A stretch of DNA of 5,396 nt, taken from contig JAPYSD010000284.1 of assembly GCA_029936705.1 (NCBI GenBank), forward strand, positions 1 to 5,396, in the 5' to 3' direction. Positions within the stretch are counted from its first letter, which is position 1. The number at the start of each line of letters is the position of its first letter. The position numbers and the translations under genes were made by a program. Origin of the DNA: Croceicoccus sp. Lineage in GTDB: Bacteria > Pseudomonadota > Alphaproteobacteria > Sphingomonadales > Sphingomonadaceae. The notes beneath the pieces are model-generated. The model saw only the letters and a list, made by a program, of their open reading frames with translations, was not told the origin of the DNA and did not search any database. Positions 1-5,396 of this stretch are shown here, one piece after another.

Positions 1-1101
1 GTTTCGGACACTCGCATCCTGTCTATTCTGGTCGAGGCGCGAAATGCGCTCGCTACCGCCGCCATTACATTCGCCCTGTTTGGCGTGTTCCTGCAGTTAC
101 TGCTTGGGTCCGAGACGACTGCGCGATTGGCCCGTTCACTAACTCAAGCTATTTTCAACAATCGTGAGCTGCTTGATAATTTTTCTTCCGCAACTAAACG
201 GGAATTCGTCATAAATCTGATGAAATCGACGCTCGGCGATAATATTGGCTCGGCTGTCGCCGATGGCATGGTCCATCCACTTATGGATCCCGGTCCGCGT
301 TTTCGTCGAAACTTCGAATATCACATCAATGTGCTGGCCGACGCGGACATTGAAGCAGATCTCAAAGGCCAGACGCTAGGCAGCAAGCATTTAAACACGC
401 TTTTTCCAACGACCCGTTATCGCTGGATCGAAGAGTGTCTCACATATCAGAAATTTGATCCAAAAATGGGCGAAGACGGCGACGGCATCAATCGCGGCCC
501 TTTCAATATCTTGTTGATTTTCGACAAGAGCGCGCTCTCGACAGCCTATCGGCTGGACAATATTTTCTGCCGGGTCATGGTCGATCTGGATCGATCGGAC
601 CAGGACGTGATCTTCGCGCTTGAAGACAGCGACTTCGATTCTCTGGTTCGGGAGGTGATGCAGCTAAGGTGCGGCATTCGCAAAGGTGCCCAGATCAGTC
701 CCGTCGATTTCGCGGTTAGAGTAGAAAGACAAGGGGTTGCCAACGATCAGGGCGATCGACCTGGAATGGTCCGGATAGAGGTTGGCGCATTCGAAGACAC
801 AACTTCTGACAGTCAGCTAGAGATAGCGCTTCGTTATCCATACGATCGAAGCGTGAGCACTTACACTGTGGGGCTTCCGCAACCTGTAAACGGCGTTCTC
901 GTGAAATTCTCCACCACGCCTGATATGATCCTGATGGAGCCAATGACCTATCTGACATCGGCTCGCTCCGAACCGATCGATCGCCATGACACCCGAGCGC
1001 ATTTCAGTGAAATACGATTAAAGGGATGGATCTTTCCGACCAGCGGAATCACCTACAGTTGGAAGAGTAAAAATGGGGAAGATCATTCGGGTCGCGCATA
1101 G
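1..1101 (+). CDS. Unrecognised membrane-anchored protein, 5' end outside the window
   Basis: I do not recognise this family. The frame is open from base 1 to the TAG at 1099-1101, giving 366 visible residues. Residues 16-36 (ALATAAITFALF...LLLG) form one hydrophobic helix, preceded by a short polar stretch with R5, E12 and R14, so the protein is probably anchored by its N-terminus. A GTG at 85 would cut this helix in half and has no Shine-Dalgarno sequence before it, so I take the real start to lie upstream of the window. After the anchor comes a charged, probably helical stretch (about 48-92), a mixed middle part (about 100-225), and a C-terminal part of alternating hydrophobic residues suggesting beta strands (about 255-354), ending in GWIFPTSGITYSW at 342-354. 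No catalytic motif is visible. Its GC content is lower than that of the peptidase gene at the right. The function is unknown; a sensor or effector with a soluble domain on a membrane anchor would fit the architecture, but that is inference. Confidence 0.8.
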   Translation, partial: VSDTRILSILVEARNALATAAITFALFGVFLQLLLGSETTARLARSLTQAIFNNRELLDNFSSATKREFVINLMKSTLGDNIGSAVADGMVHPLMDPGPRFRRNFEYHINVLADADIEADLKGQTLGSKHLNTLFPTTRYRWIEECLTYQKFDPKMGEDGDGINRGPFNILLIFDKSALSTAYRLDNIFCRVMVDLDRSDQDVIFALEDSDFDSLVREVMQLRCGIRKGAQISPVDFAVRVERQGVANDQGDRPGMVRIEVGAFEDTTSDSQLEIALRYPYDRSVSTYTVGLPQPVNGVLVKFSTTPDMILMEPMTYLTSARSEPIDRHDTRAHFSEIRLKGWIFPTSGITYSWKSKNGEDHSGRA

Positions 1102-1862
1102 CCGTACCAGGCACTTGATCCCATGCCACCGTTGACGATGTAAAGCGCGTCGCCCCAGTCGTAATGCCACCACTCGGCATAATGATTTCGAAATCCAACC
1201 TCGCTCATCGCGTTGAATAGGGTCCGGCGATTACGCAAGCGTTCGTCATCAACACAGATATCGCCCTTTGCCAACGCTCGTTCATAAAAATCGGTATGTG
1301 CGATCTCACCCATCTCATCGAAGCCGCAGCCCATATCCGCGATCGTTCCATCCCGTTTTACAAGCGTGCAATCGACCGCCCCGCCGGTTAAATGGGCAGG
1401 CACGCCTGAACGCTGCTGCCGGTCCGGTACGACGGGTTTGGAAACATAGGGCGAGATGGCATCATGGCATCGACTAGCGCTCGCGTCGGGATTTTTCCGG
1501 CGAAAGCAGTCCGCGAAGAAGTCCCAGATGCCTTGCTGAGCCGAGGGAGATCGCCAAGCATCGTGAACGTACAATTGAAAACCCAGCGGTTGGAGAACTT
1601 CATTGGCGCGAACCAGCATGTCGACGACAGATGCGCGCGCAAATAGTCTTGGTACCGCACCATCCAATTGACGATAATAAGGTGAGTTTTTGCCGTCGTC
1701 GCGCGCGTAATAGGGTTCTCCCGCAATACCGCGCCTTTGCAAATCTACAAGTGCTTCAGAAAATCGCGGATCTTCAATATCAATAGATACCTGCATCGCC
1801 TCGTCAGTCGAGACGGGATCTTGCATTGGAATGGGACGTGATAGGTCTGTTGCCATCGGCAT
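1083..1862 (-). CDS. D-alanyl-D-alanine dipeptidase, VanX/DdpX family (peptidase M15D)
   Basis: The 259-residue product should be a zinc dipeptidase that splits D-Ala-D-Ala. In known members this serves vancomycin resistance (VanX) or recycling and use of cell-wall dipeptide (DdpX). The family signature is seen directly: AHLTGGAVD supplies zinc ligands H157 and D164, seven residues apart as in VanX (H116, D123); EWWH supplies catalytic base E230 and zinc ligand H233, three apart as in VanX (E181, H184); and R104 in DAWRSP matches the VanX transition-state arginine. There is no signal peptide, so it is probably cytoplasmic. Length is slightly above VanX (202 residues), with extra sequence at the N-terminus and around 115-150. 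Cysteines at 118, 132, 165, 179 and 203 are more than I would expect; C165 sits beside a zinc ligand. The start is uncertain by two codons: a weak GAAAGA lies 3 bases before ATG 1862 but 9 bases before ATG 1856. Its last 19 bases overlap the convergent membrane-protein gene. No vanA/vanH-like genes lie nearby, so a resistance role is not supported. Confidence 0.93.
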   Translation of the reverse strand: MPMATDLSRPIPMQDPVSTDEAMQVSIDIEDPRFSEALVDLQRRGIAGEPYYARDDGKNSPYYRQLDGAVPRLFARASVVDMLVRANEVLQPLGFQLYVHDAWRSPSAQQGIWDFFADCFRRKNPDASASRCHDAISPYVSKPVVPDRQQRSGVPAHLTGGAVDCTLVKRDGTIADMGCGFDEMGEIAHTDFYERALAKGDICVDDERLRNRRTLFNAMSEVGFRNHYAEWWHYDWGDALYIVNGGMGSSAWYGYARPE

Positions 1863-1887
1863 AAATCTTTCGCACTCGAATTGATGG

Positions 1888-2121
1888 TTAGCAGTCGCGA
1901 GTTATGGCTTTGGTATCGTAACCCCGACGCGCCCCGCCCGATCGATTAAGGATGCTCAAGCGTCGACCCATACTCTTCAGCTCGGCTAGGCTTTCTGAGG
2001 CGATCTACTGGCCGACCTCGAATCATCTCAATGCCAGATAACTAACATCGACTTTGTCGGCCAGCTCCTGCGCTTTCCACGCGAGCCCCGTACGAGCCAT
2101 TCTGCATTGCTTTCGATCCAT
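1888..2121 (-). pseudogene. Remnant of a small XRE-type helix-turn-helix regulator, broken by two stop codons
   Basis: Reading the minus strand from ATG 2121 gives MDRKQCRMARTGLAWKAQEL, then ADKVDVSYLALR, a TGA at 2023-2025, FEVGQ, a TAG at 2005-2007, and then IASESLAELKSM through SGGARRGYDT to a TAA at 1888-1890. This follows the usual order of short XRE regulators of about 70-85 residues: a QCRMARaxLxW opening, a helix-turn-helix of the form xELAxKaxVSxxTxxRFE, then a short helical tail and a G-rich, arginine-rich end. Both stops fall at places where family members have ordinary residues; the TGA stands where an R before FE is common, so one C-to-T change of CGA would explain it. The stretch after KSM (GRRLSILN) fits the family poorly and may hide a small indel. 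The remnant lies 25 bases upstream of the dipeptidase gene on the same strand and may once have regulated or accompanied it. The resemblance is read by eye; decay is the simplest explanation, sequencing error the alternative. Confidence 0.7.
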
Positions 2122-2130
2122 GCTGATAGA

Positions 2131-2158
2131 TTTGTATCGTTGCGAACATGAGGCTCAA
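2131..2158 (-). promoter_or_regulatory. Possible sigma-70-like promoter for the broken regulator
   Basis: On the minus strand TTGAGC (2153-2158) and TACAAA (2131-2136) are separated by 16 bases, each matching four of six consensus positions. The ATG of the broken regulator follows only 9 bases after the -10 box, so a transcript would be leaderless or nearly so, which fits the absence of a Shine-Dalgarno sequence there. Matches of this quality also arise by chance. Confidence 0.25.
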
Positions 2159-2278
2159 GAGACTGAACGAGGGGGTGGCTGCCTCTAGCGCTCGGCCTGA
2201 ACGACGACCGTTGTTTAATACAAAAACTACTATGAAAACGACCAGCATACACGCGCCCAGCGTTGAGATAAATTCACT

Positions 2279-2377
2279 TCATTGCCGAAAAATATTCACA
2301 GCCACCGAAATCGCACCGGGCATTGCCTGCTCACTGAATAAGTATTGGCGGTTTTTAGACCGGATAAAGTCGTTCAC
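2279..2377 (-). CDS. Possible 32-residue small protein with a perfect ribosome binding site
   Basis: A GTG at 2377 follows GGAGGTGAT, which pairs fully with the anti-Shine-Dalgarno end of 16S rRNA, and opens a 32-codon frame that ends at the TGA 2279-2281. The peptide begins (M)NDFIRSKNRQYLFSEQ and ends with a mildly hydrophobic AMPGAISVAVNIFRQ. It matches no family I know. The same frame is open further upstream (TTG at 2587, ATG within VRLMTVIGAL), so this could be an internal start, a real small gene, or a piece of a decayed longer gene. The four-base gap between GGAGG and GTG is a little short. The binding site is the only strong support. Confidence 0.22.
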   Translation of the reverse strand: MNDFIRSKNRQYLFSEQAMPGAISVAVNIFRQ

Positions 2378-2386
2378 ATCACCTCC
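2378..2386 (-). promoter_or_regulatory. Perfect Shine-Dalgarno match (GGAGGTGAT)
   Basis: The plus strand reads ATCACCTCC here, so the minus strand has nine bases fully complementary to the 16S rRNA 3' end, directly before GTG 2377. It is the strongest ribosome binding site in the window, stronger than those of the two clear minus-strand genes. A chance nine-base match in a gap of this size is unlikely but possible. Confidence 0.3.
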
Positions 2387-2660
2387 AGCGAACGTCTGCT
2401 TTTGACAGAATCCACCCCTGACATTTTCTGCAGCGGATAGTCCGCTAAGCGCCCCAATTACCGTCATTAGCCTGACGGCCTCTGGCTTCTGAAAGCTTCC
2501 ATAGCGGCCTGATCCGGTTGTGTCAGACTCGAAGGTTTTCTTGCGATCCGTCAAATTCGCAACATAGGGTATTTTTACAATATTCAACTTTGCCAGATTA
2601 TCGAAAGTGCGACTTGCATTCAGAGGGAATTGAATAGTGTGTGAAGGGTCGACACAGATC

Positions 2661-2680
2661 TGAAAGCCACTTCGCTTTCA
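2661..2680 (-). terminator. Weak hairpin downstream of the M16 peptidase gene
   Basis: TGAAAGC and GCTTTCA form a perfect 7-bp stem with a 6-base loop, 17 bases past the stop of the peptidase gene on the minus strand. Position fits a transcription end or RNA-stabilising hairpin, but no T-run follows on the minus strand and the stem is not GC-rich, so a typical intrinsic terminator is not shown. Confidence 0.25.
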
Positions 2681-2697
2681 AGCGCAGTCACAGAGCG

Positions 2698-5262
2698 TCA
2701 TCGAGCCGGACCAGCCACAATCCAAGTGGGAGGATGCACGAGGTAGCGAGCCGCGCTTCTCCTCACCTGGTCGGCACTGGCCTGTCCGATCGTGAAGGCA
2801 CCGCCATCAAGAACGCTATGCGCTAGCGTTAGGGCTGCTCGATCTCCTGTTTGCCAATTTGCTTCACGCTGAGCGGAAAGGCTGGCATTGGCGATACGCA
2901 ATTCTTGATCCTCGATGGGTTCTTGGGCAATGCGCTGCAACTCGCGTTCCACGATTGCTCGAGCTTCGCTGGCGTTTCCTTCGGAGACCGGTACTTCTAT
3001 CGTTAGTAGCCGCTCGGCCGTCCGATGGCTGACGTTGGTCCTGATGCCGTAGGTCAAACCCCGTTCTACCCGCAAGATTCGATCAAGCCGGCCGGTAGTG
3101 TTTGCAGTCAGGACAGAAAGCGCGGCCTCCAGCCCCTCTGAATCGGGTGCGCCGACGGGTGGGAGCGGCAACGCCGCTAGTATCAAGGCCTGACTTCCAG
3201 GCACGCCGACCGCAATCCCCTCGCTACCTTCCAACTTTGGATATTCGACCGAGCAGTTGCTTGGGTTGCCGGCACCATGTCTCTCCAGATCGGCACGCAG
3301 TGGCGCAGTCATGTCCGCAGGATCAGGCCCCACATAGATCGCGTGCAGTCCCGGCCCGCGCCAGCATGCTGACATTTCTTGCAGATTGGCGCTTTCGACA
3401 TTGGCCAAGGTTTCGCTGCTTGCGGCTTGGCGGCCATAAAGTTCGGGGACGAGATGGCTCGGTAGGCTAAGCACGTTGGCTTGCTGTTCCGATACCTTGC
3501 CACGAACGCCTGCCAGCGATGCAGCAAAAGTCTCCGGACCGACGCCGCCCAGATCAATCGCCCGAATGAGGATCGGCGCCGCTGCCCGGAACGCGTCCGA
3601 AGGCACCTGCAAAAGCGCGACCACGGCCTCTGGATGCTCCTCCAGCGTGAGCGTCGCACCTAGCGTATTGAGCGCTTCGCGAACCGATGCGCCCTCTGCC
3701 GATCGCTGATCGAGCAGCGCGGCCAGCGCCACCTCGCGAACACCGGCGCGGACATCGCCACGTTCCGCTCCGGGCAGGATCAGGGCCAGTCGCGCGAGGT
3801 CCCCGCTTCGCTCGACGATCGAAAGAATGGCCCCTCCCGCCAATGTCGTTGTCATCGGGTCGGGAGGAACGAATCTGGCCGTTTCGCCGATCGGCGGCGG
3901 CGCAATAGGCCGGGTGGTCGCTCGGTTCGATAGTGATACCGATGGCTCGAAAACCAGGGTATAATGATTGGCGCCGACCCAATTCCGCGCGGCAGCACGC
4001 ACGGCGTCAGCCTTGGGCTTGGCATAGCGGGCAAGCCGAAAGCGCCAAGCCGTGGGATCGCCATTGAACCCTTCGCTTGAGGCGATCGTGTCGGCGCGAC
4101 CGCCGAACCCGCCCAGCCTCTCCATCCGCGCAAGCAGGTTTGCCCGCCGTTTTGCGGCCGCTGCGGCGATCCGCGCGTCACTAATATGGGCAATGGCGAG
4201 TTCGGTCTGCTGGGATATCCATGCTTCGACATCGTTCGACTGCGTGCCCTCCGCCGAAGTCGCATCGATAACAATCTGGCTGCTCAGACCCTGCTCGATG
4301 ACGTAAGCGCTGGCCGTAGTCACCAACGCGCTATCTCCCGCCGCTGCTTCCAGTCGCTGCCGCAGGACATCGCCGAAGAGGCCGAGATCGATTGCTTCGG
4401 GAGAGCCGTAGCCGGGCAGGTTCCAGACCCGGAATATACGCGGGCTCGGCACGGCATCGGCTACTACGTCGCGCCGCGCGCCGGAAAGAGGAGCGGGCCA
4501 CTCGGCCGCACGGGTAACACGCTTGCCGCTGGGGATAGGACCGAAATGTCGTTCGACAAGCTCGCGGGCACGTGCCGGGGCAACGTCGCCAGCCAGCACG
4601 AGGATGGCATTGGCCGGGGTGTAGTAGCGGCGATGAAAGGCCCGAACCTCCTCCAGATCGGCCTCCGCGAGCTCCTCGATCTCACCAAGTGTGTCGCGCG
4701 CGTAGGGATGATCCGGATAGGTCGCGGCGGAGATACGGGTCCATACCGATCCCGCCGGTCCAGAGCGGTTCTGACGCAGTTCGTTCTCAACCACCGCCCT
4801 TTCCGAGTTCAAGGTCTTCTGCGTGACCATGGGGGCGAGCGCGGCCATTCGGTCAGCCTCGCGCCACAGGACGTATTCGAGCGCGCCGGTGGGCACGGTC
4901 TGAAAGTAGGTGGTGCGATCGGGTGCCGTCCCCGCATTGGTGTCGGTCGCGCCGATCCTGCGCATGTCGGCCCAATAGTCATCCGGTGCGTTCTCGCTTC
5001 CGCGGAACATCAGATGTTCGAACAGGTGGGCAAAGCCCGATCGCCCCAGCGGATCCTCGACCGAACCCACCCGATACCAGAGATGGACAGCGACGCGAGG
5101 CGCAGACCGGTCCTCGGCGACGATTAGAGTAAGACCGTTATCCAGAACCTCGCGGTGGATATTCTCGACAGATCGCTGCGCTCCAGCCTGGCAGGGGATC
5201 AGGATCGAGAGAAATAAGAGAAGCCAACGCACTGTGACAGACCTAAGCAAAAGACGGTTCAT
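2698..5262 (-). CDS. Exported M16 family zinc metallopeptidase (insulinase/pitrilysin-like)
   Basis: The 854-residue product is a two-halved M16 peptidase, expected to degrade peptides in the periplasm. Residues 1-28 look like a signal peptide: arginines at 3, 7 and 12, hydrophobic core WLLLFLSILI, likely cut after AGA. The first half carries the inverted zinc motif HLFEH (H79, E82, H83) inside GFAHLFEHLMFRGSEN, and the downstream SERAVVENE supplies E154 and third zinc ligand E161, spaced as in pitrilysin (E162, E169). LVLAGDV at 221-227 is typical of the M16 C-terminal subdomain. The second half (about 460-854) lacks HxxEH but keeps R731 and Y738 in RVERGLTY, the R-x3-GLxY pair that helps bind substrate in the active site. 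Length suits fused bacterial M16 proteins of about 850-950 residues. ATG 5262 has no clear Shine-Dalgarno; its start overlaps the end of an upstream frame, which suggests coupling. GTG 5232 (MRWLLLFLS...) is an alternative start with AGG 9 bases before it. C24 does not make a proper lipobox (LIPC). The specific substrate is unknown. Confidence 0.95.
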   Translation of the reverse strand: MNRLLLRSVTVRWLLLFLSILIPCQAGAQRSVENIHREVLDNGLTLIVAEDRSAPRVAVHLWYRVGSVEDPLGRSGFAHLFEHLMFRGSENAPDDYWADMRRIGATDTNAGTAPDRTTYFQTVPTGALEYVLWREADRMAALAPMVTQKTLNSERAVVENELRQNRSGPAGSVWTRISAATYPDHPYARDTLGEIEELAEADLEEVRAFHRRYYTPANAILVLAGDVAPARARELVERHFGPIPSGKRVTRAAEWPAPLSGARRDVVADAVPSPRIFRVWNLPGYGSPEAIDLGLFGDVLRQRLEAAAGDSALVTTASAYVIEQGLSSQIVIDATSAEGTQSNDVEAWISQQTELAIAHISDARIAAAAAKRRANLLARMERLGGFGGRADTIASSEGFNGDPTAWRFRLARYAKPKADAVRAAARNWVGANHYTLVFEPSVSLSNRATTRPIAPPPIGETARFVPPDPMTTTLAGGAILSIVERSGDLARLALILPGAERGDVRAGVREVALAALLDQRSAEGASVREALNTLGATLTLEEHPEAVVALLQVPSDAFRAAAPILIRAIDLGGVGPETFAASLAGVRGKVSEQQANVLSLPSHLVPELYGRQAASSETLANVESANLQEMSACWRGPGLHAIYVGPDPADMTAPLRADLERHGAGNPSNCSVEYPKLEGSEGIAVGVPGSQALILAALPLPPVGAPDSEGLEAALSVLTANTTGRLDRILRVERGLTYGIRTNVSHRTAERLLTIEVPVSEGNASEARAIVERELQRIAQEPIEDQELRIANASLSAQREANWQTGDRAALTLAHSVLDGGAFTIGQASADQVRRSAARYLVHPPTWIVAGPAR

Positions 5263-5396
5263 CGCAATACGATTCTGCTACAATTTTCGCCTTTAAACGC
5301 GAGAACTGAACTTCCGCTTCATCGGATCCGACGCCGGAAGCAGTCAGTCTGCTGTCGGCCCAACTGCTGTCGCCAGTGAATGCCTGAACGTAGGGC
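5243..5396 (-). CDS. C-terminal end of an unidentified upstream gene, truncated by the window edge
   Basis: On the minus strand only one frame stays open from the right edge, ending at TAG 5243-5245. It shows 50 residues, beginning PYVQAFTGDSSWADSRLTAS and ending ESYCDEPSFA, with a charged, probably helical stretch (DEAEVQFSRLKAKIVAESY) near the end. The other two minus frames are closed by stops and the plus strand offers no convincing gene. Its last 20 bases overlap the start of the M16 peptidase gene in a different frame, which fits an operon with translational coupling and would explain the poor ribosome binding site of that gene. I do not recognise the family, and too little is visible to propose a function. 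Confidence 0.5.
   Translation of the reverse strand, partial: PYVQAFTGDSSWADSRLTASGVGSDEAEVQFSRLKAKIVAESYCDEPSFA

Larger units (their letters stand above)
2122..2697. other. Gene-poor, lower-GC stretch with one unusually open minus-strand frame
   Basis: No gene here can be assigned a function. One minus-strand frame is open from 2677 down to a TGA at 2279-2281 (132 codons), then open again for 78 codons to a TAG at 2042-2044. At about 48% GC roughly ten stops would be expected in that length, but only one is seen, which points to coding or formerly coding DNA. The second block contains a strong hydrophobic run (CMLVVFIVVFVL, about 2219-2251) followed by NNGRRSGR, like a membrane segment with a positive flank, and its end overlaps the regulator remnant in another frame. 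Short inverted repeats sit at 2432-2446 (AGCGGA/TCCGCT), 2461-2478 (CCGTCA/TGACGG) and 2661-2680. No transposase, terminal repeat pair, tRNA or other RNA gene was recognised. Sampled GC falls to about 38% at 2581-2640. Confidence 0.5.

Noticed and set aside
716..958. An 80-codon minus-strand frame opposite the membrane-protein gene
   Set aside because: Antisense to a longer, better supported frame; no start signal and no recognisable features.
1388..1726. A 112-codon minus-strand frame within the dipeptidase gene
   Set aside because: The dipeptidase reading frame over the same bases holds the conserved catalytic residues, so this is a shadow.
1083..1862. Glycopeptide resistance operon
   Set aside because: Only the VanX-type gene is present; no ligase, dehydrogenase or two-component genes lie beside it, and the organism appears to be Gram-negative.
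2148..2405. An 85-codon plus-strand frame in the gap
   Set aside because: No ribosome binding site, no hydrophobic or family pattern, and the opposite strand is more coding-like over the same bases.
1863..2697. Insertion sequence or CRISPR array in the gap
   Set aside because: No transposase-like translation, no paired terminal repeats with target duplication, and no regularly spaced direct repeats could be found by eye.
3554..3982. A 142-codon minus-strand frame within the M16 gene
   Set aside because: It is an out-of-frame shadow, very rich in R, G and A, with no motif.
4186..5127. A 313-codon plus-strand open frame inside the M16 gene
   Set aside because: It is fully antisense to a gene with clear M16 motifs, lies in GC-rich DNA where stops are rare in shadow frames, and its translation shows no domain or sensible composition.
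5190..5195. Lipoprotein attachment site at C24 of the M16 protein
   Set aside because: LIPC has proline at -1, which does not fit the lipobox; ordinary signal peptidase I cleavage after AGA is more likely.

Overview
The window looks like a piece of a Gram-negative chromosome, most likely an alphaproteobacterium of the Sphingomonadales type. This is an inference from the GC-rich M16 peptidase gene with an export signal, the VanX-type dipeptidase and the style of the proteins; no rRNA or marker gene confirms it. Base composition falls into two parts. The right half (about 2700-5262) is GC-rich: sampled 60-base lines give roughly 62-68% GC. The left half is clearly poorer (about 43-53% in sampled lines of the first gene, 38-48% between 2280 and 2640), so the left part may be accessory or recently acquired DNA next to more conserved chromosome.

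Layout. At the left edge, on the + strand, is the 3' part of a gene for an unrecognised protein with an N-terminal membrane segment (1-1101, start outside the window). It converges on, and overlaps by 19 bases, a minus-strand gene for a D-alanyl-D-alanine dipeptidase of the VanX/DdpX family (M15D) with all expected zinc and catalytic residues (1083-1862). Just upstream of that gene, on the same strand, is a previously hidden remnant: a small XRE-type helix-turn-helix regulator broken by two in-frame stop codons (1888-2121). From 2122 to 2697 there is no convincing intact gene. One minus-strand frame there is unusually free of stops, contains a hydrophobic segment after a single TGA, and holds a perfect Shine-Dalgarno match before a 32-codon ORF, so it may be a decayed gene or a small-protein locus.

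The right half is one large minus-strand gene for an exported zinc peptidase of the M16 (pitrilysin/insulinase-like) family, 854 residues, with an active first half and an HxxEH-less second half (2698-5262). Its start lies inside the end of another minus-strand reading frame that runs off the right edge (5243-5396), which suggests translational coupling in an operon.

I see no obvious joint pathway. The dipeptidase would act on cell-wall D-Ala-D-Ala and the M16 enzyme on peptides in the periplasm, but they are separated by a gene-poor, decayed stretch. I see no CRISPR array, transposase, tRNA or rRNA. The only gene that could belong to something undescribed is the membrane-anchored protein at the left edge, and the window is too short there to show its partners.
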